A stretch of 64,000 nucleotides of DNA from Hydrogenophaga sp. A37 (GTDB lineage: Bacteria > Pseudomonadota > Gammaproteobacteria > Burkholderiales > Burkholderiaceae_C), in contig NZ_MUNZ01000180.1 of the NCBI RefSeq assembly GCF_002001205.1, positions 1 to 64,000 of the forward strand, read 5' to 3'. This document shows positions 9,629-17,912 of this stretch, piece after piece. The notes beneath the pieces were generated by a model that saw only the letters and a program-made list of their open reading frames with translations, was not told where the DNA came from and searched no databases. How positions within the stretch are numbered: position 1 is the first letter of the stretch; the number at the start of each line of letters is the position of its first letter. A program made the position numbers and the translations under genes.

Positions 9629-9910
9629 ATGTCCCAAGTACCTGATATTTCTTTCGACGACCTCATGGCTGAGGTGGCCGCGCTGATCGTGGAGGCCCTC
9701 AACCTGGAGGTGCAGCCCCAGGATGTGAAGCCCGACGATCCGCTCTACGGCGAGGGGCTGGGCCTGGACTCCATCGACATGCTGGAGATCTCATTGGTGA
9801 TCTCGAAACACTACGGTTTCCAGTTGCGTTCGGACAACGAGAACAACGACAAGATTTACGCGTCGTTGCGTGCGCTCTCAACCCACGTCGCCAGCCAACG
9901 CACCAAATGA
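9629..9910 (+). CDS. Acyl carrier protein (pigment cluster ACP 2)
   Basis: 93-aa carrier protein with the 4'-phosphopantetheine site EGLGLDSIDMLEISLVIS (serine in LDSID). The start is ATG 9629 (MSQVPDIS), 16 bp after the ketosynthase stop. Its sequence differs clearly from ACP 1 (for example SKHYGFQLRSDNENNDK in helix III), which suggests distinct roles, such as loading versus elongation. The pair of ACPs next to a ketosynthase and an AMP-ligase is characteristic of aryl polyene and xanthomonadin clusters. Confidence 0.88.
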   Translation: MSQVPDISFDDLMAEVAALIVEALNLEVQPQDVKPDDPLYGEGLGLDSIDMLEISLVISKHYGFQLRSDNENNDKIYASLRALSTHVASQRTK

Positions 9911-9989
9911 CCTTGGGCGTTTTGCGGGTCCCAGCAGCGGGGTGGCCAGGGGTGTTCGGCGCAGGGGCTCCTTGCTTGAAGGCGTTCCC

Positions 9990-11339
9990 ATGAGTTACCT
10001 ACCGCTGATCAGCGACCGCGGTCTGGACGACATCCTGGCCTGGCGCCCCACTGGCCCCGTGACGGTGGGCGAGTTTGTGGCCGATGCCCAGGCACTTGCG
10101 GCGGTGCTTCCTGCAGGCGACGGGGTGCTCAACCTGTGCGAGGACCGCTACCACTTCGCGGTGCTGTTTGCCGCCTGTTTGCTGTCCGGCAAGACCAGCC
10201 TGCAACCGGCTTCTCACTCGGCCGAAACCCTGCAACGGCTCGTGCTCGACCAGCCCGATTCGTTCGGCGTCGTGGATGGCGCGTTTGAATCGGCCGGGCT
10301 GGCCTGTATCGATTTCCCTGATCTGGCCACGCTGCCCCGTCCTCGTGTGGTCGAGATGCCCATGGTGGACGCTGACCGCGTGGCTGCGATCCTGTTCACC
10401 TCGGGCTCCACCGGGCTGCCGCAGCCGCACGCCAAAACCTGGGGTCGGCTGGTGCAAAACGGCCGGGCCGAGGCCATCGGTCTGGGTTTGACGGAGCGGC
10501 CGCCCGTGCTCGTGGGCACCGTGCCGGCGCAACACAGCTACGGGTTCGAGTCCACCTTCCTGATGGCACTCCACGGTGGCTGCAGTTTCTGGAGCGGCAA
10601 GCCGTTTTACCCACAAGACGTGGTGGACGCGCTGAACGCCGTGCCGCGCCCGCGCATGCTGGTGACCACGCCTTACCACCTCTCGGCCCTGCTGGCGTCC
10701 GATGTGACGTGGCCAGCACTGGACACCTGCCTGTCGGCCACCGCGCCGCTGGGCGCCGAGCTGGCCGCGCGCGCTGAAGCCCGGGGCGGGGCGCCGGTCC
10801 ATGAAATCTACGGTTCCACCGAGTCGGGTCAGCTGGCCTGCCGGCGCACCACCGATGGCCCGCTGTGGAAGCTGTTGCCCGGTGTGGTGCTGGAGCAGGA
10901 GAACGACACCACCTACGCCCGTGAGGGCCATGTGGAAGGCCGGGTGCCGTTGTCGGACATCATCGAATTGAAAGATGCCGGGAGCTTCCTTCTGCACGGT
11001 CGGCATGCCGATCTGATCAACATCGCCGGCAAACGCAGTTCGCTGGCTTATCTGAACCACCAGTTGTGCGCCATCGAGGGTGTGCTTGATGGTGCTTTTT
11101 TCCTGCCCGATGACACCGCAGAAGACGCTGGTGGCATTACCCGTTTGACCGCGTTCGTGGTCGCGCCCGGTCTGGCGGCGGATGCGCTGCAGCGCGCGCT
11201 GCGCCAACGCATCGACCGCGTGTTTCAGCCACGCCCGTTGGTGCTGGTCGATGCACTGCCTCGCAACAGCACGGGCAAGCTGCTGCGCACGACGCTGCAG
11301 GCGCTGTACCAGGAGCGCGTGGCGCATGGCCGTGTTTGA
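9990..11339 (+). CDS. AMP-forming acyl-activating enzyme (aryl/acyl-ACP ligase)
   Basis: 449-aa member of the ANL adenylate-forming superfamily. The ATP-binding loop AILFTSGSTGLPQPHAKTW, the EIYGSTESGQLACR motif and the C-terminal PRNSTGKLLRTTL with the catalytic lysine are all present. It is shorter than fatty acyl-CoA ligases, as are the cluster-encoded ligases of aryl polyene pathways. It probably activates an aromatic acid (hydroxycinnamate or hydroxybenzoate) and loads it on one of the upstream ACPs. The ATG at 9990 (MSYLPLIS) starts at the domain; the longer frame overlaps ACP 2. The following dehydratase gene overlaps it by 14 bp. Confidence 0.88.
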   Translation: MSYLPLISDRGLDDILAWRPTGPVTVGEFVADAQALAAVLPAGDGVLNLCEDRYHFAVLFAACLLSGKTSLQPASHSAETLQRLVLDQPDSFGVVDGAFESAGLACIDFPDLATLPRPRVVEMPMVDADRVAAILFTSGSTGLPQPHAKTWGRLVQNGRAEAIGLGLTERPPVLVGTVPAQHSYGFESTFLMALHGGCSFWSGKPFYPQDVVDALNAVPRPRMLVTTPYHLSALLASDVTWPALDTCLSATAPLGAELAARAEARGGAPVHEIYGSTESGQLACRRTTDGPLWKLLPGVVLEQENDTTYAREGHVEGRVPLSDIIELKDAGSFLLHGRHADLINIAGKRSSLAYLNHQLCAIEGVLDGAFFLPDDTAEDAGGITRLTAFVVAPGLAADALQRALRQRIDRVFQPRPLVLVDALPRNSTGKLLRTTLQALYQERVAHGRV

Positions 11340-11631
11340 GCGGGCCTGGCAGGTGCCACTGGACCACCCGGCCTTTGCCGGCCACTTTCCTGGGCACCCC
11401 ATCGTGCCTGGTGTGCTGTTGCTGGACCAGGCCGTGTTGCTGGCTCAGCAGCACCTGGGGCGTCAGGGGGGTGCCTGGCAGGTGACCCAAGCCAAGTTTC
11501 TCAGCCCCAGCGGCCCTGGGGACGAGTTGGTGTTCTTGCTTCAGGACGGCGTGCGTGGCGGGGTGTCGTTTGTGGTGCGCTGTGGCGATCGTGATGTCGC
11601 TTCGGGCAACCTGCAGCCCTCGATCCCATGA
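11326..11631 (+). CDS. FabA/FabZ-like hot-dog dehydratase (dehydratase 1)
   Basis: 101-aa hot-dog protein related to 3-hydroxyacyl-ACP dehydratases. It has the family signature HPAFAGHFPGHPIVPGVLLL, in which the GHFPGHP histidine is the usual catalytic residue. It overlaps the ligase gene by 14 bp and the acyltransferase gene by 4 bp, indicating tight translational coupling. It probably forms, alone or with the second hot-dog protein at 19897, the dehydratase that introduces the conjugated double bonds. It is shorter than FabZ (about 150 aa), matching the short dehydratases of aryl polyene clusters. Confidence 0.82.
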   Translation: MAVFERAWQVPLDHPAFAGHFPGHPIVPGVLLLDQAVLLAQQHLGRQGGAWQVTQAKFLSPSGPGDELVFLLQDGVRGGVSFVVRCGDRDVASGNLQPSIP

Positions 11632-12545
11632 AGGGCGCCTCCCACCCGACCGAAGCGCAACCCGAGTGGATGCGGCGCCAGGAGCGCAGCAACCTGGCCA
11701 TCCTCCGTCTGATGGTCTGGATTTCACTCTCGTTCGGCCGCCGTGCGGGTCGGATCGTGTTGCACGGCATTGCCACCTACTTCGTGCTGTTTGCCCCGGC
11801 CGCGCGTCGGGCGAGCCGTGCCTACCTGCGCAAGGTGCTGGGGCGCTGGGCGGGATGGCGCGACGGTTACCGCCACGTGTTCAGTTTTGCGAGCACCATC
11901 CACGACCGCATCTACCTCCTCAATGACCGCTTCGATGTGTTCGACGTGGAGGTGGTGGGCGACAAAGCCTTGCTGGAGCAGCTTCAGAAGCAGCCGGGTG
12001 CGCTGCTCATGGGTGCCCACCTTGGCAGCTTCGAGGTGCTGCGCGCCATGGGGCGTGGCAAGAAGGGGCTGCGGGTGGCCATGCTGATGTACGAGCAGAA
12101 CGCGCGCAAGCTCAATGCCACACTCTCCGCCATCAACCCCAAGGCGATGCAAGATATCATCGCTCTCGGGCGTCTGGAGTCGATGCTGGAGGTCCGCGAC
12201 AAGCTCGACGAAGGCTTTCTGGTGGGCATGCTGGCCGACCGCTCACTGGGCGATGACGCCACGCTGAATGTCGATTTTTTGGGTGAAACGGCGGCCTTTC
12301 CGCTCGGCCCCTGGCGCATGGCGGCGATGCTCAAGCGCCCGGTGTTCCTGATGGCGGGGCTGTACCTGGGCGGCAACCGTTACCAGCTGCACTTCGAGCC
12401 GCTGGCCGATTTTTCCCAGATCGAGCGCGGCGGGCGCGACGCGGCGATCAAGGGCGCTGTGCAGGCCTACGCAAACAGCCTGGCCCGCCTGTGCAAACTG
12501 GCGCCGTACAACTGGTTCAACTTCTTCGACTTCTGGAAACCATGA
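11628..12545 (+). CDS. LpxL/HtrB-like lysophospholipid acyltransferase
   Basis: 305-aa acyltransferase of the LpxL/HtrB (lipid A late acyltransferase) family. The H-x4-E active-site motif is visible in GAHLGSFEVLRAMGR, and MLADRSLGDDATLNVDFLG matches the family's second block. An N-terminal hydrophobic segment (RIVLHGIATYFVLFAP) suggests association with the inner face of the inner membrane. In this context it is expected to transfer the aryl polyene acyl chain onto a lipid or lipid-like acceptor, rather than to acylate lipid A. It shares 4-bp ATGA-type overlaps with both neighbours. Confidence 0.85.
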   Translation: MKGASHPTEAQPEWMRRQERSNLAILRLMVWISLSFGRRAGRIVLHGIATYFVLFAPAARRASRAYLRKVLGRWAGWRDGYRHVFSFASTIHDRIYLLNDRFDVFDVEVVGDKALLEQLQKQPGALLMGAHLGSFEVLRAMGRGKKGLRVAMLMYEQNARKLNATLSAINPKAMQDIIALGRLESMLEVRDKLDEGFLVGMLADRSLGDDATLNVDFLGETAAFPLGPWRMAAMLKRPVFLMAGLYLGGNRYQLHFEPLADFSQIERGGRDAAIKGAVQAYANSLARLCKLAPYNWFNFFDFWKP

Positions 12546-13213
12546 GAAACCCCCCTGCGTCGCTTCGCGCCCTCCCCCCTTCTGCGAAGGGGGACGCACC
12601 CTGTGGCCCGGCGAAGCCGGTTCCACGGGCGCCCTGGGGGGTGCTTCTGCGCTCCGTCGTGCTGGCTTTGGCGGGGTTGGGTGTCTTGACGGCCGCGCAC
12701 GCGGCGTACGACATCGATCAGCTGATGACCGATCTGGCGGGGCAAAAGGGCGGGCGGGCACGCTTTGTCGAAAAGCGCCACGTGGCCCTGCTCGACAAGC
12801 CGGTGCAGGCCAGCGGCGAGATGGTGTACAGCCCACCCGACAGGCTGGAGAAGCGCACCTTGCTGCCCAAGGCGGAAACCATGGTCCTGGACAAAGACAC
12901 GCTCAGCATGGAGCGCGGGCAGCGCAAGCTCACCATCAACCTGCAGAGCCGCCCGGAGGCGCTGGCTTTCGTCGACAGCATCCGCAGCACGCTCGCTGGC
13001 AACCGCAAGTCGCTGGAGCAGAACTACGCGCTCAAGCTGCAGGGTGAGAGCGCCCAGTGGGTGCTGACCCTGGTGCCGAGCGAGCCCGCCATCGCGGCGC
13101 TGCTCCAGCGCATCACCGTGACAGGGAGCAAGAGCCAGGTTCGCCACATCGAGTATCTGCAGGTGGACGGCGACCGTTCGGAGATCAGCATCGAACCGAT
13201 CGAGGCGCAATGA
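12542..13213 (+). CDS. LolA-like outer-membrane lipoprotein carrier protein
   Basis: LolA-fold protein (223 aa from ATG 12542) with signal peptide LLRSVVLALAGLGVLTAA ending at AHAAYD, followed by QLMTDLAGQKGGRARFVEKR, the usual first strand of the LolA fold. It would carry a hydrophobic molecule across the periplasm. The first 33 codons come from a GC-rich repeat element, so a GTG at 12641, giving a conventional signal peptide directly, is a serious alternative start; the ATG at 12542 is supported only by its ATGA overlap with the acyltransferase. It lies directly before an MMPL exporter, as in aryl polyene clusters. Confidence 0.85.
   Translation: MRNPPASLRALPPSAKGDAPCGPAKPVPRAPWGVLLRSVVLALAGLGVLTAAHAAYDIDQLMTDLAGQKGGRARFVEKRHVALLDKPVQASGEMVYSPPDRLEKRTLLPKAETMVLDKDTLSMERGQRKLTINLQSRPEALAFVDSIRSTLAGNRKSLEQNYALKLQGESAQWVLTLVPSEPAIAALLQRITVTGSKSQVRHIEYLQVDGDRSEISIEPIEAQ
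12550..12640. repeat. GC-rich dispersed repeat inside the LolA-like gene
   Basis: The segment runs from CCCCCTGCG to CCTGGGGG and contains a perfect 8-bp hairpin, CCCCCTTC-TGC-GAAGGGGG, and the box GGCCCGGCGAAGCCGGTTCC, which recurs at 56831-56850 and, degenerate and inverted, at 2328-2348. It occupies codons 3-33 of the annotated LolA-like gene and stays in frame. Confidence 0.6.
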
Positions 13214-13327
13214 GCCCCGCCCGGCCGCCCGAAGGGGCTCGCACCGCAGTCCGCCGGACGGAGGTCTCAATAGGCCCCGCCCGGCCGCCCGAAGGGGCTC
13301 GCACCGCAGTCCGCCGGACGGAGGGTC
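13208..13327. repeat. 60-bp perfect-period tandem duplication
   Basis: Two 60-bp units (13208-13267 and 13268-13327) are nearly identical: both contain CCCCGCCCGGCCGCCCGAAG, GGGCTCGCACCGCAGTCCGC and CGGACGGAG, differing mainly at the unit ends. They fill the gap between the LolA-like stop and the MMPL exporter start. Confidence 0.9.
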
Positions 13328-13335
13328 TCCAGTGA
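13210..13335 (+). CDS. Possible 41-aa coupled ORF in tandem repeat
   Basis: An ATG at 13210 overlaps the LolA-like stop (ATGA) and opens a 41-codon frame through both 60-bp repeat units. Its TGA (13333-13335) overlaps the GTG start of the exporter (GTGA). The peptide is a near-duplicate, with PARPPEGARTAVRRTE occurring twice, very Arg-rich. It has no recognisable domain and may simply be a ribosome relay or an accident of the repeat. I list it because the overlaps at both ends copy the coupling style of the rest of the operon. Confidence 0.25.
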   Translation: MSPARPPEGARTAVRRTEVSIGPARPPEGARTAVRRTEGLQ

Positions 13336-15674
13336 GGTCGTCTGCGGTCAAGGTGTTTCTGGTCTGGCTGGCGCTGATGCTGGCTGGGGTGGCCGTGGTG
13401 TGGAACAGCCGCTTCTCGGCGGACATGTCGTTCTTTCTGCCATCCAAGCCCACGGCGGAGCAACAGGCGCTGGTGGGGCAGCTGAAGGACGGCACGGTCT
13501 CGCGCCTGCTGATGCTGTCGATCGAGGGTGGCGATGCGCCCCAGCGCGCGGCGGTCTCGCGCGAGCTGCGCAAACGCCTGGCCAGCGACCCGGCCTTTGT
13601 GTCGGTGCAGAACGGTGAGGCGGGCGGGTTGGAGAGCGAGCGCGATGTGCTGCTGCGCCACCGGTACCAGCTCAGCCCGGCGGTCTCGCCCGAGCGCTTC
13701 ACGGAAGAGGGCCTGAGGTCAGCGGTGACCGATACCATCGATCTGCTGTCGTCGCCAGCGGGCGTGTTGCTCAAGCCTTATCTGGCGAACGATCCCACGG
13801 GTGAGGTGTTGGCCGTGCTGGGGCAGCTGAACCCGGCGACGCAGCCGCAGACCCGTGCGGGCGTGTGGGCTTCGCGCAATGGCGAACGCGCCATGCTGCT
13901 GTTGCAGACGCGCGCGCTCGGTTCCGACACCGACGGTCAGGCCGCAGCGATCAACACCGTGCGCCAGGTCTATGCCCAGGCGCTGCAGACCACCGGCCAT
14001 TCGGCGCTGACGCTCAACCTGTCCGGGCCGGGCCAGTTCGCGGTGCAGTCACGCGAAACCATCAAGGAAGAGGTCGCTCGGCTGTCGCTCATCAGCTCCG
14101 TGGCCATCTGGCTCGTGCTGTTCTGGGTCTACCGGTCGTTTCGCCTGCTCGCCCTGGGGCTGATCCCGGTGCTCAGCGGCACGCTCGCCGGCATCGTGAT
14201 GGTCAGCCTGGTGCACGGCACGGTGTTTGGCATCACCGTCGGCTTCGGGTCGGCGCTGATCGGCGAGGCGGTCGACTACGCCATCTACTATTTCGTGCAG
14301 GCCGGCCACCAGGGGGTCGATCAATGGCGCCGGGTGTTCTGGCCGACCATCCGGCTGGGCGTCATGACCACCGCCATTGGTTTCGGTGCCTTGTTGTTCT
14401 CGGGTTTTCCGGGCCTCTCGCAGCTGGGCCTGTACGCCTTGTCGGGCGTGGTCACTGCGGCCCTGGTGACCCGTTTCGTGCTGCCCGCGCTGACCGGTGC
14501 GGGCGTCAACGTGCCGCAGTCCGGGCCCTGGGTAAAGAAGGGTCTGTCGCTGTTGAACCAGGCCCACCACCTGCGCTGGGTCGCGTTGGTGTTGGCCGTG
14601 GTGGTGGGCGCCTACCTGTGGCAGGTGCGCGACGGTCTGTGGGACGGCAATCTCTCGGCGCTGTCCACCGTGAGCGAGGCCGAAGCCTCGGCCGATTCGC
14701 GCATGCGGACGGACCTGGCCGCGCCCGATGCGCGTTACCTGGTGACCGTGACGGCGCCCGATCAGGAGGGCGCTTTGCAGGCAGCGGAACGCGCGGGTGA
14801 GCGGCTGGACCAGCTGGTGGAGCAGGGCGTGATCGGGGGCTATGACAGCCCCGCCCGTTTCCTGCCCAGCGAACAGCTGCAGCGCCAGCGCCTGTCCAGC
14901 CTGCCCGAGCCGGCCGAATTGCAGGCCCGGCTGGAGCGGGCGCTGGTCGACTCGCCTTTATCGGCCAGCAAGCTCGGACCGTTCCTGAGCGACGTGGCGG
15001 CGGCCCGTGGACAAGGCGTGATGCGCCGAGCCGATCTGGAGGGCAGCGCCCTGGCGCTGGCGGTGGACTCGATGCTGACCCGCACCAAGGACGGTGGATG
15101 GAGCGCGATGATGCCGCTGCGCCCCACGGCGGATGCTGACGAGTCCAGCCTGCCGGCCGACCGGCTTCGCACCACGCTGGCCGGCAGCGGGGCGGTGTTT
15201 GTCGATCTCAAGACCGAATTTGAATCCCTCTACGGTGGCTACGTGAGCGAGGCGGTGCAGTTGTCGCTGGCGGGTGTGGCCGCGATCGCTCTGCTGCTGG
15301 GGTTCACGATGCGTTCGGCCGCGAGGCTGTCGCGGGTGTTGTTCACGCTGGCGCTGACCGTGGCCTGCGTGATTGCCCTGCTGCACCTCTCGGGCGCGCG
15401 CCTGCACCTGCTGCACCTGGTGGGCATGCTGCTGATCGTGGCCGTGGGCTCCAACTACGCACTGTTCTTTGACCGCGCCGCAGCGGGAGAACCGCTGGAC
15501 GAGGCCACGCTGATGTCCATGGCCGTGGCCGTGCTCACCACCGTGATCGGGTTTGGCACGCTCGCCAGTTCCAGCGTGCCGGTGCTGCAGGCCGTGGGCA
15601 TCACGGTCGGGCCGGGCGCGTTGCTGGCGCTGCTGTTGTCGGCCGTGCTGGTGTACCCCAAAGGTGGGAAGTGA
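13332..15674 (+). CDS. MMPL/RND-type exporter
   Basis: 780-aa inner-membrane exporter of the MMPL/RND superfamily (COG4258-like). There is an N-terminal helix (VKVFLVWLALMLAGVAVVW), a large periplasmic loop, and two bundles of transmembrane helices: one begins SLISSVAIWLVLFWVYRSF and includes GSALIGEAVDYAIYYF, the other AVQLSLAGVAAIALLLGF with VGSNYALFFDR. In aryl polyene clusters this protein with the LolA-like carrier is thought to move the lipid-linked pigment toward the outer membrane. The GTG start at 13332 is used because no ATG lies near and it overlaps the upstream 41-codon frame. The downstream gene overlaps by 4 bp. Confidence 0.9.
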   Translation: MRSSAVKVFLVWLALMLAGVAVVWNSRFSADMSFFLPSKPTAEQQALVGQLKDGTVSRLLMLSIEGGDAPQRAAVSRELRKRLASDPAFVSVQNGEAGGLESERDVLLRHRYQLSPAVSPERFTEEGLRSAVTDTIDLLSSPAGVLLKPYLANDPTGEVLAVLGQLNPATQPQTRAGVWASRNGERAMLLLQTRALGSDTDGQAAAINTVRQVYAQALQTTGHSALTLNLSGPGQFAVQSRETIKEEVARLSLISSVAIWLVLFWVYRSFRLLALGLIPVLSGTLAGIVMVSLVHGTVFGITVGFGSALIGEAVDYAIYYFVQAGHQGVDQWRRVFWPTIRLGVMTTAIGFGALLFSGFPGLSQLGLYALSGVVTAALVTRFVLPALTGAGVNVPQSGPWVKKGLSLLNQAHHLRWVALVLAVVVGAYLWQVRDGLWDGNLSALSTVSEAEASADSRMRTDLAAPDARYLVTVTAPDQEGALQAAERAGERLDQLVEQGVIGGYDSPARFLPSEQLQRQRLSSLPEPAELQARLERALVDSPLSASKLGPFLSDVAAARGQGVMRRADLEGSALALAVDSMLTRTKDGGWSAMMPLRPTADADESSLPADRLRTTLAGSGAVFVDLKTEFESLYGGYVSEAVQLSLAGVAAIALLLGFTMRSAARLSRVLFTLALTVACVIALLHLSGARLHLLHLVGMLLIVAVGSNYALFFDRAAAGEPLDEATLMSMAVAVLTTVIGFGTLASSSVPVLQAVGITVGPGALLALLLSAVLVYPKGGK

Positions 15675-16312
15675 GCTCCACGGAGCGCCATAAATGCGGC
15701 GCCGACAGCGTGCTGATCATGCTGCCTGGTGCCCTCATGACGCCCCAGCACATGGTGGCGGCCGGGTTGTTTGCCGAGGTGAAGCAGAGGGCGCTGGCGC
15801 TCGACCTCATCGCGCCCGACCTGCACGCCGAAGGCGCCGACAACCAACTGGCGTTGCGCACCCTCGAAACCGATTGGCTCGCCCCTGCGCGCGAACGCTA
15901 CCAACGGGTGTGGCTGGGTGGCATCTCACGCGGTGGCCAGCTGGCTTTGTCGTGCCTGGCGGGGCGCCAGGGTGAGATGTACGGCCTGTGCCTGCTCGCC
16001 CCTTATGCCGGTGGGCGCATCACCACCAATGCGATCCGGCGGGCCGGTGGGCTGCACGCCTGGCAGGCAGGAGCTGCCCAACAAACCGATCCCGACGTGC
16101 GCCTCTGGCAGTGGCTGAAAGAACCACTGCCCTCGGTGCCGGTCTTCATGGGCTATGGCGCACAAGACCGTTTCGCTGACGGCATGCAGATGCTGGCCGA
16201 GCAGTTGCCCGATGCGACCCACCTCACCGTGCCGGGCGAGCACGACTGGGCGGCTTGGTTGCCGCTCTGGCAGCGCTTCCTCGACCTGGGCCACTTTTCC
16301 ACCCTGCCATGA
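15671..16312 (+). CDS. Alpha/beta-hydrolase-like protein
   Basis: 213-aa protein with an alpha/beta-hydrolase pattern: a strand-turn VLIMLPGALMTPQHM, a nucleophile elbow RVWLGGISRGGQLALSC with serine in GISRGG (G-x-S-x-G), PVFMGYGAQDRFADGMQML carrying a likely acidic residue, and LTVPGEHDWAAWLP with the likely catalytic His. No signal peptide is seen. The GTG start overlaps the exporter stop (GTGA), and its stop overlaps the next ATG. It is not a standard aryl polyene gene that I recognise; it could act as an editing or release thioesterase, since no hot-dog thioesterase is encoded nearby. That role is inference. Confidence 0.7.
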   Translation: MSSTERHKCGADSVLIMLPGALMTPQHMVAAGLFAEVKQRALALDLIAPDLHAEGADNQLALRTLETDWLAPARERYQRVWLGGISRGGQLALSCLAGRQGEMYGLCLLAPYAGGRITTNAIRRAGGLHAWQAGAAQQTDPDVRLWQWLKEPLPSVPVFMGYGAQDRFADGMQMLAEQLPDATHLTVPGEHDWAAWLPLWQRFLDLGHFSTLP

Positions 16313-17109
16313 GCCGCCCCTGGACCGTGTCTCCCGCGCTCAAGGCGTCTGCCGTCCTGCACGCAGGCGCTGTGGTCGGCGCCCTGGCGGTGCCGGCCCT
16401 CTGGCCATGGGCACTGGGCGCAGTGGCGCTGAACCACGCTGTGATCACCGGCGCGGGCCTGCTGCCGCGCACCAGCCTGCTCGGCCCCAACCTCACCCGC
16501 CTGCCGGCAGCGGCGCAAGCGCGGCGCGAGCTGGCGCTGACCATCGACGACGGCCCCGACCCACAGATCACGCCGCGCGTGCTCGACCTGCTGGACGCCG
16601 CCGGCGCCCAGGCCAGTTTTTTCTGCATCGGCTGGCGCGCACGCCAGAGCCCTGCGCTGTGCCGTGAGATCGTGGCGCGCGGTCACCGGGTCGAGAACCA
16701 TGGCGACTCGCACTCCAACGCGTTCTCCCTCTTTGGTCCCCGGCGCATGCATGCCGACGTCGCAGCCGCTCAGGCCACGCTGTCTGACATCACCGGCCAG
16801 GCACCGCTGTTTTTCCGCCCCACCGCCGGCCTGCGCAACCCGTTTCTGGAGCCGGTGCTTGCCAGCCTCGATCTGCGGCTCGCGGCCTGGACCCGCCGGC
16901 CCTACGACACCCGCGACGGTCGCCCGCAGCAGGTGCTGCAACGCCTGACCCGAGGTCTGGGCCCCGGCGACATCCTGCTCATGCACGACGGCCACGCCGC
17001 CCTCACGCCCGAGGGGCAAGCCGTCATCCTGGCCACCTTGCCACTGCTGCTTCAGCGGCTGAAGGCCGAGTCCTTGCAGGCCGTGACGCTGCAGCAGGCG
17101 CTCTCATGA
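16309..17109 (+). CDS. Polysaccharide deacetylase (NodB-like) family protein
   Basis: 266-aa protein with a NodB-homology domain (carbohydrate esterase family 4). The first motif ELALTIDDGPDPQITPRVL has the catalytic Asp pair, RVENHGDSHSNAF the H-x3-H metal ligands, and FFRPTAGLRNPFLEPVL motif 3. An N-terminal hydrophobic region (AVLHAGAVVGALAVPALWPW and following) probably anchors it in the membrane with the domain outside. In the pigment cluster it might deacetylate a sugar head group added by the family 2 glycosyltransferase (23667). It overlaps both neighbouring genes by 4 bp. Confidence 0.85.
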   Translation: MSRPWTVSPALKASAVLHAGAVVGALAVPALWPWALGAVALNHAVITGAGLLPRTSLLGPNLTRLPAAAQARRELALTIDDGPDPQITPRVLDLLDAAGAQASFFCIGWRARQSPALCREIVARGHRVENHGDSHSNAFSLFGPRRMHADVAAAQATLSDITGQAPLFFRPTAGLRNPFLEPVLASLDLRLAAWTRRPYDTRDGRPQQVLQRLTRGLGPGDILLMHDGHAALTPEGQAVILATLPLLLQRLKAESLQAVTLQQALS

Positions 17110-17855
17110 GCGAAACACAAGGCGACGCTGAGCCAGCGACCCGGGCGTTTCTGAAAACCCTGCGGGCCGACGCGAGCCGCCGCTTCTGGGCGGGAGGCCG
17201 TTTCGCTTTTTTCCATGCCTGGGGCAAGCTGGGCGGTGACCCGATCTTTCGGGAGCTGCTCCGGCGCGGCCTGTTGCCCTCGGGTGCCCGGCTGCTCGAT
17301 CTGGGTTGCGGGCAGGGTTGCCTGTTTGCCTGGTTGCTGGCCGCTCAAAGCCTGTCTGAGCGGGGGCAGTGGCTTCCCGACTGGCCGCCCGCACCGAGCT
17401 TCCAGTATCTGCGCGGTGTCGAATTGCTGCCGCGCGACGTGGAGCGCGCGGCAGCGACGTTCGGCGGGCACCCGCTGGTGCAGGTGGAGCAGGGCGACAT
17501 GACCCAGGTGGATATCGGGTCGGTGGACGCCGTCACCATCCTGGATGCACTGCACTACGTGGACCACGCCGCCCAGGAGCGCTTGCTGCAACGCATTCGC
17601 GCCGCGCTGCCGCCCGGCGGCCTGTTCCTGACCCGTGTGGGCGATGCCAGCGCGGGGTGGTCGTTCAGGATGTCGAACTGGGTTGATCGCGCCGTGACCC
17701 TGGCGCGCAGCCACCAGCCGCCGCACCTGTTTTGCCGCAGCCTGGGCGAGTGGCAGGCGCTGCTGACCGGGCTGGGTTTCGAGGTCGACACCGAACCGAT
17801 GAGCGAGGGCAAGACCTTCGCGAACGTGATGCTGGTGTGCCGCGCTCCGGCTTGA
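17106..17855 (+). CDS. Class I SAM-dependent methyltransferase
   Basis: 249-aa methyltransferase with SAM-binding motif I in ARLLDLGCGQGCLFAWLLA and the acidic motif II region LRGVELLPRDVERAAATF. Motif IV-like VDAVTILDALHYVDHA and AALPPGGLFLTRVGDA follow. The N-terminal FLKTLRADASRRFWAGGRFA is typical of the methyltransferases of aryl polyene and xanthomonadin clusters. It would methylate the aryl head or a hydroxyl of the pigment. It starts 4 bp inside the deacetylase gene; a 57-bp gap follows before the next ketosynthase, the first real gap in the + arm after ACP 2/ligase. Confidence 0.85.
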   Translation: MSETQGDAEPATRAFLKTLRADASRRFWAGGRFAFFHAWGKLGGDPIFRELLRRGLLPSGARLLDLGCGQGCLFAWLLAAQSLSERGQWLPDWPPAPSFQYLRGVELLPRDVERAAATFGGHPLVQVEQGDMTQVDIGSVDAVTILDALHYVDHAAQERLLQRIRAALPPGGLFLTRVGDASAGWSFRMSNWVDRAVTLARSHQPPHLFCRSLGEWQALLTGLGFEVDTEPMSEGKTFANVMLVCRAPA

Positions 17856-17885
17856 ACGCGTTCGTTTGAACCCTTCCTCTACACT

Positions 17886-17904
17886 GCGGGTTTTGACGAC
17901 CCGC
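17886..17904 (+). other. Small hairpin before second ketosynthase
   Basis: GCGGGT-TTTGACG-ACCCGC forms a 6-bp stem with a 7-nt loop in the 57-bp gap between the methyltransferase stop and the GTG of the ketosynthase at 17913. It has no following U-run, so it is not an obvious terminator. It could be a processing or pausing site, or chance. Confidence 0.3.
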
Positions 17905-17912
17905 CGCCCCAC

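Noticed and set aside
9999-11402. 467-codon - strand frame
   Set aside because: Antisense to the AMP-ligase, which has full catalytic motifs; the shadow has none.
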